NCBI GenBank assembly: GCA_027922465.2
Contig: BQMF02000024.1
Coordinates: 62,001-126,000, forward strand
Direction: 5' to 3'
From: Turritopsis dohrnii
Lineage: Eukaryota > Cnidaria > Hydrozoa > Anthoathecata > Oceaniidae
DNA length: 64,000 nt
The stretch's first letter is position 1. Each line of letters starts with the position of its first letter. The position numbers and the translations under genes are program-made. Under the pieces are notes generated by a model that worked only from the letters and a program-made list of their open reading frames with translations, had not been told where the DNA came from and did not search any database. Positions 44,190 through 56,185 of the stretch are shown here, piece after piece.

Positions 44190-45878
44190 CAAGATGCCCT
44201 ACCGGGCAGAAGTATTCCTGCGGATGACTGTAAGACTTTCTGGAGCCTTTTCAGAAAGAAATGAGTGTTAGTTCACGCTTTAAAACCATATGCATAATGC
44301 GAAATGATGTTTGCAGTATTTTACATTTTACCTTTTAGCTATATTAAACTTTTTTGTTTCATATAAAACTTCAGTCTTGCATCAATTTAGAGATTTTTTA
44401 AAAAGATTTCCATTCGAAGTTGCACTCCCTAAAGCATCTTCAAGAAGCAATTAACTAATTAAAAGATTATCGCGTTAAGAATAATCTGTGCTTTAAAAGG
44501 TGAATGTTTGTTCACGGTTTAAAACAATATGCATAATGTGGTATGATGTTCTTTGTGTTTTACAGTTTATCTTGTAGCTGTGAAAGAAGTAATATTTGTT
44601 ATTTCATATAAACTGTACTGTTTTGCATCATTTAGAGATTTTTTCAAAAACTTTTTTATTCATAGTTATATTCCCTAAAGCATCTTCAAAAAGTAATTAA
44701 GTAATGAAAACTTTGTCACATTAAGTTTTGGATAAAAAATCTGTGGCGTAAATAGTAATAACTTCGAATTCATTTAATTACATTCCCGAGAGCATCATAA
44801 AAGTTAAGAGACTTTGAAAAATTTTGCCGGAGATCAAGCTTAAAAAGGAACACCGTCAGTTTAAAAATCCATTAGAGAACACTCTTCCGTGGACGTTTCA
44901 AAATACTCCTTTTAAAACTATACAGTATGAAAATCTTTATGTTGTTTGTAACTGAACTTTATAATAAAAACTTTTACTTGGCCTTGCGAAATAATAAAAA
45001 TATCTGTGCTTCCTTTTTATCGTCAGCTTGATAGCATACAAATTTTAGAATCATACAATATTTTAAATTCGACTAGTCAATTAAAAAAGTGGTCATCTAC
45101 TGATTAATAAAATGGGTATAAGCTGATGAGGAAGATGAGCTGTGCTTTAAGTTTCCAGAGCTTGATAAAAACAGGATAGCTTACCTAGGAACATGAAATA
45201 GAAAATTTTATTATATTTAGAAAAAGACTAATAGAAACCTTACGCATTTTTTTTAAATCGATGTAAGCATACCGTTTTTGTAGTCGTTCATATCTGATTT
45301 GAAGCATCGAAAACTGCTTATTTATCACGAATAACTACTAAGAGTATTAGTTTCACGTAGATTATCAGTTTAGATCATAAATGTTCTTGATTCTTTTAAG
45401 TTTCACAGCCGTATAACCTCTTCTATATCCATATATTCAACCAAAAAATTTTCTCAGATCTACGCGTGCTTCTTCGATACCATTTTTAAAACAACTACGG
45501 AAAACGTAAGAACGTTGCATAAGACTCACATGAAACAACATTTCTACCTTGGCATCTGCGATTTAGCCATATGTTAATTATTCCTTTCACTAGAGCTTAT
45601 ATTTTACACTTTTAGAGTCTTTTCAAGCAAAGTACTTGTATACAATGAATATAGTGTGAGTTTAGACTGTTAAATCATAAAAAGAATGTAAGTTGGGAAC
45701 ATTAATTATTTGAGTGGCTATTTCCCATCGACAAAAATTGGTCTAGGTTTGGACAGTGAAAAAAAAAAAAAAAACAAAAAAAACACGAACGGTTTCAAAG
45801 TATTCCTTGCTTACGCAGGAATACAAAAAAAACACGAACGGTTTCAAAGTATTCCTTGCTTACGCAGGAATACAAAAA
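44190..45878. repeat. Array unit 3, subtype a, with duplicated tail
   Basis: 1,689 bp. The extra length is a tail module repeated twice at about 45775-45873: acgaacggtttcaaagtatt, then ccttgcttacgcaggaatac. The module contains a hairpin (gtattcct...aggaatac) and is bordered by A-runs. Confidence 0.8.
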
Positions 45879-48014
45879 CAAGATGCCCTACCGGGCAGAA
45901 GTATTCCTGCAGATGACTGGAAGACTTTCTAAAAAGATATCAGAAAGAACTGATATTAGTTCACGCTTTAAAAAGATATGCATAATGCAGAATGATGTCG
46001 CGGTATTTTACATTTTACCTTTTAACAACGATAACAATTAAACTTTGTTGTCTCATATAAAACTTCAGTCTTGCTTCAATTTAGAGATTTTTTAAAAAAG
46101 ATTTTAATTCAAAGTTGCATTCCCTAAAGAATCTTCAAGAAGTAATTGCGGTAGCAGCGATAGCGAATACCGTATTAGAACACCCGCGGACTCCTACTCC
46201 TACTACTACTCCCCCTACTCCGGCCGAAATGGCAATTAGTCTGTGATTTAGAGTCTGCGAGACTCTACTTATAACGCAATGTAAGTTGTAATGAAAGAAC
46301 GCAGCCTTCGAATTTTGGAAGCTTTTCTGTAACAAACATTTAAAAGTAGATTGCGTTTTGTTTCAAAAGTACATAATCTGATATTTTGTAGCTTAATCCA
46401 TGAAAGAATGAATTCTTATCAAATAGCCCTACATAAAAATGGGACTTTTAGTTCATTACGCTAACTGAAAATACTTGATATGTTGCTTTTCTTGACGGTA
46501 AAGCTTATCAGTTCAAAATTTCATATTACCTCAGTTGTTAGCTAACTATACACTATATGTTTCTGTATTAAGGCTTTCAAAGATCTAGTTCGAAAAGCCA
46601 GTTATTTGTTTGAATTCATTTTTGGTTTCATGAATATATAATTAAAAACATATTTTTTTTTTCGAAACGCGTGTTTTTTTTCTACACATAGTCTTACAAA
46701 AAATTTTCTTATAAAAAAATCATATACAGCTCATATCACGCATGTATAATTCTTTTGTCTTTAATAAATTAATTTCTGGTGGTTTATGATTAGACCCTTT
46801 TTACACTAACTAATAATTTTAACAAATTTATCGTTTATGCCTGTTTTCCACCAGTGAAATATAAAAAAGCACAAGCCTCAAAGAACTTTGTAGTAACTTT
46901 TCATAACTTTAAGTAAAATTGCTGATACCGTTTTGCGCCATCTGGCTCTTGTTAAGTAATAAAAAGTTTGTCGCGTCAAGAAAAGTCAGTGCTTAAGAAG
47001 TAATAACTTCGAATACATTTAATTACATTCCCGAGAGCATCATAAACGTTAAGAGACTTTGAAAAATTTTGCCGGAGATCAAGCTTAAAATGGAACACCG
47101 TCAGTTTAAAAATCCATTAGAGAACACTCTTCCGTGGACGTTTCAAAATACTCCTTTTAAAACTATACAGTATGAAAATCTTTATGTTGTTTGTACCTGA
47201 ACTTCATAATAAAAACTTTTACTTGGCCTTGCAAAATAATAAAAATATGTGTGTTTCCTTTTTATCGTCAGCTTGATAGTATACAAATTTTAGAATCATA
47301 CAATATTTTAAATTCGACTAGTCAATTAAAAAAGTGGTCATCAAATGATTAATAAAATGAGTATAAGCTGATGAGGAAGATAAGCTGTGCTTCAAGATTC
47401 CAGAGCTTTATAAAAACAGGGTAGCTTATCTAGGAACATGAATTAAAAAATTGTATTACATTTAGAAAGACTAATAGAAACCTTACGCATTAAATCGATA
47501 TAAACATACCCTATTGGTAGTCGTTCATATCTGTTTTGAAGCATCGAGAACTGCTTATTTATCAAGAATGACTACTAAGAATATTAGTTTCACGTAGATT
47601 ATCACCTTGGATCATAACTGTTCTTGATTCTTTTAAGTTTTACAGCCGTACTACAACCTCTTCTATATCAATATATTCAACAAAGAAACTTTCACAGATC
47701 TACGCATGCTTCTTCGCTTCCATTTTTAAAACAACTACGGAAAACGTTAGAACGTTGCATAAGACTCGCATGAAACAACATTTCTACCTGGCATCTGCGA
47801 TTTAGCCATATGTTAATTATTCCTTTCACTAGAGCTAATATTTTGCACTTTTAGAGTCTTTTCAAGCAAAGTACTTGTATACAATGAATAGTGTGAGTTT
47901 AGACTGTTAATTTATAAAAAGAATGTAAGTTGGGAACATTAATGATTTGAGTGGCTATTTCCCATCGACAAAAATTGGTCTAGGTTTGGACAGTGAAAAA
48001 AAAAAAAAAAAAAA
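45879..48014. repeat. Array unit 4, subtype b, lacking the internal duplication
   Basis: 2,136 bp including a foreign insertion at about 46149-46953; without it about 1,331 bp. Its first half carries attcaaagttgcattcccta and aagtttgtcgcgtcaag, shared only with unit 5, and a single copy of the 247-bp sub-repeat. Confidence 0.75.
46149..46953. mobile_element. 805-bp insertion in array unit 4, type unknown
   Basis: Unit 5 reads gaagtaattaagtaataaaa without interruption at 53270. In unit 4 the same text is split after gaagtaatt by about 805 bases starting gcggtagcagcgatagcgaa and ending tctggctcttgtt. There is no clear target duplication or inverted terminal repeat, which would fit a Helitron-like insertion, but no hairpin-CTRR end is seen. 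The left part has a cctactcctactact run. No ORF. Confidence 0.5.
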
Positions 48015-50128
48015 CAAGATGCCCTTGCAGGCATAAGGATTTCTGCAAAACCAGCTGAAGCATGAAACCCTAGAAATCTATGAAAGCATCAATGATACAT
48101 ACTATAGATCCAAAAAATATTAAAGCTCCTCTTTCCTGTTGAGCATTTTGAACACTTTACAAGATTTTATACTACTTTTATGGTTATGGAGAGACGATTG
48201 CTTAATGAATGAAACTTTAAGTATCAAAATGAAAATAGTTTTTTCTTGAAAACAAACATATTATATACTGTAGATCAAAAATAGATAAGACAAAAATACT
48301 TTTAAAAAGTGTGAATAGGGCTTAACTAAAAACAACATAAGCTATTACATACAAAGAAAAGAAAGGTGCGAATCGTAACCATGGATACGCGATTTATATG
48401 ACAGTTTTTTAAAAAAACGAATTTATGTATAAGAACGAAAGAAAAAAAACACAAACTTTTTCGAAAAAAATATAAACAAATTAAAAAATTTATCGGAAAT
48501 ACTATGTTTTAAATTAACTACGTATCTACCTAAGCTAGCTACGAAGCATTTAAAAATTTTACCTTTTAAAAGTTTAATTATGAGCCACTTCGATGAATTT
48601 TTGTATTTTTCAAGTTTGCCTAAAAGCTTTGTTTGGTCAGCTAGGATTATCTAGGATAAGCTAGGAAGCTAGGGTAAGATAGGATCAGCTAGGATCAGCT
48701 AAAGGCTTGCTGACAAACCTCACACAGACCTCACTTTTACTCCGATGTACTTAAAAACTTAGAAACTTAAAAAAACATTAAATTTTTAATTACGCATACA
48801 CCCCAGCAAATTATTAAAGCATAGCTGACACAATATGAAACTTACGTTAACTGCCAATAAACTTAATGAACAAAAAAACAATAAATTTAAATAGATGCTG
48901 TAAGATATCACAGTGATTACGTAAGTCTTTCAATATACGGTCAATCTTCCTAATAACGAAAAGACTTCCCAAACAAAAAAAAGTAAACAAAGATTTGGAT
49001 TATGTAAATGTGTTATTTAAATTAGCAAACATAACTGAAAGCAGTTGAAATTTAAATACAGTCAAGATAAGTTTCCTATTTGCTATCGTAAGTAGGGAGT
49101 CCCATTCCTAATTAAGGGCATAATAATACAGCCAAGAACTATACAAAGTAAATATGCTAACAGAGAAATATCAAACATAAAATGATGCAGGCAGAGGTTA
49201 GACAGATATTCTTGTTGTTGGAGCTGAAGAGGAAACTGAGCTGAGCTGTGTATCCAGAACTTAAAAGGCATTACAGCCCACAAATGAAACAAACGAGCTT
49301 TTGTATTTAGAAAAGCTTAAAAGAATACCAGACATTTTCAAAAAAATAAAAACCTTTCCTTTTTGACACACTGTTTTTATAAAACATTGAGAACTTGTTT
49401 TTAAAAAAGAATGAACACAGTAGAATCTTTGTAAGATAATCATAAATTTCTACCCTCTACCCTCGGTCTTGGAACTGTAAATCTATTCAACATTGATCAA
49501 TCAACTTTTGGAAGTTTCTTCGGTCACGCTGTAGTGTACCATTTTGCGAATGGCGTGCAAATGTAAGTCGAAAAATACCCGGATGATCACATGGCGGAAA
49601 TTCAAGCCAATAAACTAGCGCTAACTAAAGATAATTAGCACCCTTGCGAAATAGTGGCGACTTATGCACCAATGAACATTAAGACGGCTTTTGTATGAAC
49701 CAATCAAATTGGAGAAACAAATATGACTAGGTTTGGACTTTGGTTTTGGACATGCCACAAAAATGCAACACTAGCACACTAGTCCTGCAAAACTAAGACA
49801 GTCACATCATTCAGCTCGAGAAGCATCAGCATTAAATAAACAAAAATATTAATGCGACTGACAATACAATGTTCGTCAAGAAAGTCAGCCTACCATAACA
49901 TAAAAAAGGGGCTTTTCTTTATGCTATCGCGGAGATCATTTATGAAGATCTGTTTTTTTGTACGAATAAGCTGAATGATTGTTACTGGATATTTGCCACC
50001 CACGTACTCCAAAAAAGTGCATCGACACAATACGAAACTTTAATTTAACCACATTAAATATAACGAATCCTATAAAAAGATTGTGTATACTGGCGGTAAC
50101 CAACATATCCTTTGGGCAGCACAAACTA

Positions 50129-51885
50129 CCGGGTGTTTCAGAAAAAAGTTACGCTCTTTGGGCTGATATTTTGAGAAAACCAGTAAAGATATTTCAAAAA
50201 AATTTTTTTAATCGTTTAGAGGAAAAGCTAACTTAAATGTTGGTGTATCATACTTTACTTTTCATGCACTAGATCAAAAGTTATGCTCGTTTAGGGAAAA
50301 AAGTAATTTCTACAAAATCACAAAAAGTAGACAAAAAAGGCTAACAAAAGTTATTTTGAACTTTAAGAAATTTCTTTTGATAATATTTAAAGATGTCATA
50401 AAAAATAATAGTTTTTTTAGCAATAAAAACCAATTCCCAAAGGCATTTTTAAGCAAAAAATATTCATGATAGAAAATTGGATTTTTTTTTCTGCTAAAAT
50501 AAAAGGGCTTTGTGGATGTATTTATATTTTATACTCACAAACATGCCTCGTCTAACAGTGGACCAACGAATCTGGGTTTGCATCGAATATGCAAGAGTTG
50601 ACAATGCAACTGAAATTCAGCGTCACTGGCCAAACCATTGGCCAAATGATCCACCTCCAAGTAGAGTTACCATCACAAAAACATTTCGAAAATTTGAGCA
50701 AGAAGGCACGTGCCACAATCTATGTAAGGGACGTTCAGGTAGAACACGAACAGCAAGATCCCCGCAAAATATTGATGCAGTAAGAAATTCACTTCAGCAA
50801 AATGGAATTCGATCTTGCCGTCGAAATGGTTTAAATCTCTCTGCATCTTCGTTTAATAGAATTGTAAAAGAAATAAAATACCACCCTTATGTATTGGTTA
50901 AAAGACAAAAATTAAAACCCCAAGATCCAGCCCAAAGACTTGCGTTTTGTAACTGGTTTATTCGTATGAACAATGCAATCTTTTTAGAAAATTTAATCAT
51001 TTCTGATGAAGCCATCTTCAGTATGAATTCTGATGTTAATTCAAGAAATGTCATACATTATTCACAGCTTGGTGATGGTCACCCAAATGATCATTACATC
51101 GAATTCGAGCAAGGTGCTGACCAAGTTATGGTTTGGATGGGTGTAACTGGTCGTGGAGAAGTGCTCGGTCCCCATTTTGTTCAAGGAAGATTGGATACTC
51201 GGGAATATCTAAGGATAATTAGATATCACGTTGTACAAGGAGATATGAGGCGTCTTCAAATCAACAGAGCAAACTCTTGGTGGATTCAAGATGGGGCCCC
51301 GGCACATACCAGCAATGCTTCATTAAGGTATCTCCGCGGTCAGTTCCCCGGTAAAGTTGTTAGTACTCGTGGGGATATCACATGGCCCCCACGCTCTCCA
51401 GATCTCACAGTTTGTGACTTTTTTTTGTGGGGTTATCTAAAACAGAAGATTTGGACACAACCTCAAAATCAACTTCCACAAAATCTGAGACAACTGAAAA
51501 ATGCAATACAACAAGCTGCTGTTAATTTAGATCCAGTCATGATACGCCAAGCCTTTCAAGGAATGGTACATAGGATAAATAAGTGTATACAAAGTAATGG
51601 AAATACATTTTCTAATGAATAAAGTAATATACGAGTTATAATTTATCCATTTGTTTGACAATTCTTTTGTTAGCCTTTTTTGTCTATTTTTTGTGATTTT
51701 GTAGAAATTACTTTTTTCCCTAAACGAGCATAACTTTTGATCTAGTGCATGAAAAGTAAAGTATGATACACCAACATTTAAGTTAGCTTTTCCTCTAAAC
51801 GATTAAAAAAATTTTTTTGAAATATCTTTACTGGTTTTCTCAAAATATCAGCCCAAAGAGCGTAACTTCTTTCTGAAACACCCGG
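50129..51885 (+). mobile_element. Near-intact Tc1/mariner transposon of the DD41D group with 222-bp inverted repeats
   Basis: The element begins ccgggtgtttcag and ends ctgaaacacccgg, with TA on both sides (50127-50128 and 51886-51887). The inverted repeats (50129-50350 and 51664-51885) are each 222 bases and differ at only two positions by eye. It is 1,757 bp and holds one full transposase ORF. Intact ORF plus nearly identical arms point to recent insertion and possible activity. Confidence 0.9.
50543..51622 (+). CDS. Mariner-type transposase, DD41D catalytic triad
   Basis: Cuts the element from DNA and pastes it at TA sites. I choose the ATG at 50543 (MPRLTVDQRIWVCIEYARVD); an in-frame ATG at 50510 would add 11 hydrophobic residues with no counterpart in the family. 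The N-terminal helix-turn-helix spans about residues 1-75 and includes PPSRVTITKTFRKFEQEGT, followed by a basic linker GRSGRTRT. Numbering from 50510, the catalytic aspartates are D166 in ISDEAIF, D261 in WWIQDGAPAHT and D303 in WPPRSPDLTVCDFFLWGYL. The last two are separated by 41 residues, which defines the DD41D group instead of DD34D mariners or DD34E Tc1. Length 359 residues is normal. No stop or frameshift is present. Confidence 0.9.
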   Translation: MPRLTVDQRIWVCIEYARVDNATEIQRHWPNHWPNDPPPSRVTITKTFRKFEQEGTCHNLCKGRSGRTRTARSPQNIDAVRNSLQQNGIRSCRRNGLNLSASSFNRIVKEIKYHPYVLVKRQKLKPQDPAQRLAFCNWFIRMNNAIFLENLIISDEAIFSMNSDVNSRNVIHYSQLGDGHPNDHYIEFEQGADQVMVWMGVTGRGEVLGPHFVQGRLDTREYLRIIRYHVVQGDMRRLQINRANSWWIQDGAPAHTSNASLRYLRGQFPGKVVSTRGDITWPPRSPDLTVCDFFLWGYLKQKIWTQPQNQLPQNLRQLKNAIQQAAVNLDPVMIRQAFQGMVHRINKCIQSNGNTFSNE

Positions 51886-52785
51886 TAATATATAAAGTTT
51901 CTATATTGATCTCCTCAGAATGAAAAATATAAATATCACAATAATAATTACTTAGAAATTAAAGCTCATATCTAATCTAAAAGTTAAAAAAATACAACAT
52001 ACGTAGGGAGAAAAGAGATAAGCTGATATAGCCAGAATACATCCAAAAATTGCTACTAAATATAGTATAAATAGCTGTATAAAGTGCATGTTGGTGATGT
52101 TGGGGAGGAGCTGAAAGGAAGCTAAGCTGAGCTTTAAAAATCCAAAAGCTTCTAAAAATTGACTTCAAACATGCATACACATACAAAATACACGAAGGTC
52201 TTTCATATTTAAAAAGGCTTAGAGCAAAAATAAAACAAGAAATACCTTTTCTTCCACACACCATGTATTGGCACTGTTTTCATATTTTAAACTTCAAGAA
52301 AACTTCTTTCAAAAAACAGAATAACCACACTGTAATTTAATTTTGTGAACATGATAAGTTCCCAACAGTAATGCAATTCTTTATATAAAATTATAAGCTG
52401 TATTAACTTCTTTTAAAGCCATATTTCCATCAAAGAAACTTTTAGCAAACTACACACGTTCTTTCGCTGCCATTTTTAAAACGTTTTGTGGACGATCACA
52501 TGGCATGGCGAAAATCAGCCAATAAACTGTCGCTATTGAAGTTAAGGTGGGCTATATTAGCACCCTTTCGTAGAAATCGGGCATTATGCACCAATCACGA
52601 TTGAGACGGCTTTTTTATGAACCAATGAAATTGGAGAAACAAATATGACTAAGTTTGGACAGTAAGATGAAAAAAAAAAAAACAAAGACGATCGTAAAGT
52701 ATTTCTTGCTTACGCAGAAATCCAAAAAACAAAAAAAACACGAACGGTTTCAAAGTATTCCTTGCTTACGCAGGAATACAAAAAA

Positions 52786-54347
52786 CAAGATGCCCTACCG
52801 GGCAAAAGTATTCCTGCAGATGACTGGAAGACTTTCTGGAGGCTTTTCAGAAAGAAATGAATGTTAGTTCACGCTTTAAGCCGGTTTTCCACTAGGCGGA
52901 ATATTCCGCTTGAGTCTAGCGGCTTTTGTTTTTTTAAGAAATTCCGCCGAAAGCGTCCGCGGAAAAGTCGGATCAAGTTCAACTTTTCCGCCGCGGAATA
53001 TTCCGCCAGCCAATCAAATGGTTCAAATAGTGATCACGTGGAGAAAAACAATAACCGCACCACGCTGAATATTCCGTCTAGTGGAAAACCGGCTTTAAAA
53101 CGATATGCATAATGCAGAATGATGTTTGCAGTATTTTACATTTTATCTTTTAACAACGATAACAATTAAACTTTGTTGTCTCATATAAAACTTCAGTCTT
53201 GCTTCAATTTAGAGATTTTTTAAAAAAGATTTTAATTCAAAGTTGTATTCCCTAAAGAATCTTCAAGAAGTAATTAAGTAATAAAAAGTTTGTCGCGTCA
53301 AGAAAAGTCTGTGCTTAAGAAGTAATAACTTCGAATTCATTTAATTACATTCCCGAGAGCATCATAAAAGTTAAGAGACTTTGAAAAATTTTGCCGGAGA
53401 TCAAGCTTAAAAAGGAACACCGTCAGTTTAAAAATCCATTAGAGAACACTCTTCCGTGGACGTTTCAAAATACTCCTTTTAAAACTATACAGTATGAAAA
53501 TCTTTATGTTGTTTGTACCTGAACTTCATAATAAAAACTTTTACTTGGCCTTGCGAAATAATAAAAATATCTGTGTTTCCTTTTTATCGTCAGCTTGATA
53601 GTATACAAATTTTAGAATCATACAATATTTTAAATTCGACTAGTCAATTAAAAAAGTGGTCATCTATTGATTAATAAAATGGGTATAAGCTGATGAGGAA
53701 GATGAGCTGTGCTTCAAGATTCCAGAGCTTTATAAAAACAGGATAGCTTACCTAGGAACATGAAATAGAAAATTGTATTATATTTAGAAAAAGACTAATA
53801 GAAACCTTACGCATTTTTTTAAATCGATGTAAGCATACCGTTTTTGTAGTCGTTCATATCTGATTTGAAGCATCAAAAACTGCTTATTTATCACGAATAA
53901 CTACTAAGAGTATTAGTTTCACGTAGATTATCAGTTTGGATCATAAATGTTCTTGATTCTTTTAATTTTGACAGCCGTATAACCTCTTCTATATCCATAT
54001 ATTCAACCAAGAAATTTTCTCAGATCTACGCGTGCTTCTTCGCCTCCATTTTTAAAACAACTACGGAAAACGTAAGAACGTTGCATAAGACTCACGTGAA
54101 ACAACATTTCTACCTTGGCATCTGCGATTTAGCCATATGTCAACTATTCCTTTCAGTAGAGCTTATATTATACACCTTTAGAGTCTTTTCAAGCAAAGTA
54201 CTTGCACACAATGAATGTAGTGTGAGTTTAGACTGTTAAATCATAAAAAGAATGTAAGTTGGGAACATTAATGATTTGAGTGGCTATTTCCCATCGACAA
54301 AAATTGGTCTAGGTTTGGACAGTGAAAAAAAAAGAAAAAACAAAAAA
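52786..54347. repeat. Array unit 5, subtype a, lacking the internal duplication
   Basis: 1,562 bp including a 216-bp MITE plus 3-bp duplication; about 1,343 bp without. 5' part shared with unit 4, 3' half of type a. Confidence 0.8.
52879..53094. mobile_element. 216-bp MITE with TTA target duplication and visible empty sites
   Basis: The inverted ends agccggttttccactaggcg and agccggttttccactagacg (right end, reversed) differ at one base; ggaatattccg palindromes lie inside. Sister units read cacgctttaaaacc without interruption, while here the site reads ctttaa, element, tttaaaac, so TTA was duplicated. This proves insertion after the array had formed. Probably PIF/Harbinger-derived. Confidence 0.8.
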
Positions 54348-55862
54348 CAAGATGCCCTACTGGGCAGAAGTATTCCTGCGGATGACTGTAAGACTTTCTG
54401 GAGCCTTTTCAGAAAGAAATGAGTGTTAGTTCACGCTTTAAAACCATATGCATAATGCGGAATGATGTTTGCAGTATTTTACATTTTACCTTTTAGCTAC
54501 GATAACTATTAAACTCTGTTGTTTCATATAAAATTTCAGTCTTGCATCAATTAGCTAAGAGATTTTTTTAAAAAGATTTCCATTCGAAGTTGTACTCCCT
54601 AAAGTATCTTCAAGAAGCAATTAACTAATTAAAAGATTATCGTGTTAAGAATAATCTGTGCTTTAAAAGGTGAATATGAAAGAAGTAATATTTGTTATTT
54701 CTAGAAACTGCACTGTTTTCATCATTTAGAGATTTTTTCAAAAACTTTTTTATTCATAGTTATATTCCCTAAAGCATCTTCAAAAGGTAATTAAGTAATG
54801 AAAACTTTGTCACATTAAGTTTTGAAGGGAAAATCTGTGGCGTAAATAGTAATAACTTCTAATTCATTTAATTACATTCCCGAGAGCATCATAAACGTTA
54901 AGAGACTTTGAAAAATTTTGCCGGAGATCAAGCTTAAAAAGGAACACCGTCAGTTTAAAAATCCATTAGAGAACACTCTTCCGTGGACGTTTCAAAATAC
55001 TCCTTTTAAAACTATACAGTATGAAAATCTTTATGTTGTTTGTACCTGAACTTCATAATAAAAACTTTTACTTGGCCTTGCGAAATAATAAAAATATCTG
55101 TGTTTCCCTTTTATCGTCAGCTTGATAGTATACAAATTTTAAAATCATACAATATTTTAAATTCGACTAGTCAATTAAAAAAGTGGTCATCTATTGATTA
55201 ATAAAATGGGTATAAGCTGATGAGGAAGATAAGCTGTGCTTCAAGATTGCAGAGCTTTATAAAAACAGGGTAGCTTATCTAGGAACATGAATTAAAAAAT
55301 TGTATTACATTTAGAAAGACTAATAGAAACCTTACGCATTAAATCGATATAAACATACCCTATTGGGTAGTCGTTCATATCTGTTTTGAAGCATCAAGAA
55401 CTGCTTATTTATCAAGAATGACTACTAAGAATATTAGTTTCACGTAGATTATCAGCTTGGATCATAAATGTTCTTGTTTCTTTTAAGTTTTACAGCTGTA
55501 CTACAACCTCTTCTGTATCCATATATTCAATAAAGAAACTTTCACAGATCTACGCATGCTTCTTCGCTTCCATTTTTAAAACAACTACGGAAAACTTAAG
55601 AACGTTGCATAAGACTCACATGAAACAACATTTCTACCTGGCATCTGCGATTTAGCCATATGTTAGTTATTCCTTTCACTAGAGCTTATATTTTACACTT
55701 TTAGAGTCTTTTCAAGCAAAGTACTTGTATACAATGAATATAGTGTGAGTTTAGACTGTTAAATCATAAAAAGATTGTAAGTTGGTAACATTAATGATTT
55801 GAGTGGCTATTTCCCATCGACAAAAATTGGTCTAGGTTTGGACAGTGAAAAAAAAAAAAAAA
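54348..55862. repeat. Array unit 6, subtype b
   Basis: 1,515 bp. A deletion of about 80 bases removes the start of the second internal sub-repeat (after ctttaaaaggtgaat at 54675). Confidence 0.8.
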
Positions 55863-56176
55863 CAAGATGCCCTACCGGGCAGAAGTATTCCTGCGGATGA
55901 CAGGGAGACTTTCTGGAGCCTTTTCAGAAAGAAATGAGTGTTAGTTCACGCTTTAAAACCATATGCATAATGCGGAATGATGTTTGCAGTATTTTACATT
56001 TTTCCTTTTAGCTACGATAACTATTAAACTTTGTTGTTTCATATAAAACTTTAGTCTTGCATCAATTTAGAGATTTTTTTAAAAAGATTTCCATTCGCAG
56101 TTGCACTCCCTAAAGCATCTTCAAGAAGCAATTAACTAATTAAAAGATTATCGCGTTAAGAATAATCTGTGCTTTA
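55863..56176. repeat. Array unit 7, truncated
   Basis: The array ends after ttaagaataatctgtgcttta, that is at the end of the first internal sub-repeat; the following acataaacgtcacataaac is unrelated. Confidence 0.75.
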
Positions 56177-56185
56177 ACATAAACG

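Larger units (their letters stand above)
48015..52785. repeat. Divergent block inside the array
   Basis: The block starts with a variant head (aacaagatgcccttgcaggc, ctgcaaaaccagctgaagc) and then leaves the array consensus. Two stretches, about 49200-49740 and 52090-52665, are diverged copies of each other and of the 3' half of the array unit: gagctgaagaggaaactgag versus gagctgaaaggaagctaagc, gatcacatggcggaaat versus gatcacatggcatggcgaaa, and gagaaacaaatatgactagg versus gagaaacaaatatgactaag. It appears to be older array material. It is interrupted by the DD41D transposon. Before unit 5 there are again two tail modules ending in ttgcttacgcagg. Confidence 0.6.
41011..56176. repeat. Large tandem array of 1.3-1.6-kb units with alternating subtypes
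   Basis: Each unit starts aacaagatgccctaccgggc and ends ctaggtttggacagtg followed by 9-20 A. Starts are at 41011, 42596, 44190, 45879, 52786, 54348 and 55863; the last copy breaks off at about 56176. The 3' half comes in two forms: a (gaacatgaaatagaaaatt, gatgtaagcataccg) in units 1, 3 and 5, and b (gaacatgaattaaaaaatt, gatataaacataccc) in units 2, 4 and 6. They alternate strictly, giving a dimer of about 3.2 kb. The 5' part has an internal 247-bp duplication (41092 and 41339) in most units but only one copy in units 4 and 5. A block of about 270 bases in the middle (41690-41960 in unit 1) is almost invariant in all copies. No coding capacity is conserved. Confidence 0.85.

Noticed and set aside
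45879..46041. Short peptide KMPYRAEVFLQMTGRLSKK in satellite units
   Set aside because: The frame is lost through stops or shifts in other units, so there is no coding constraint.
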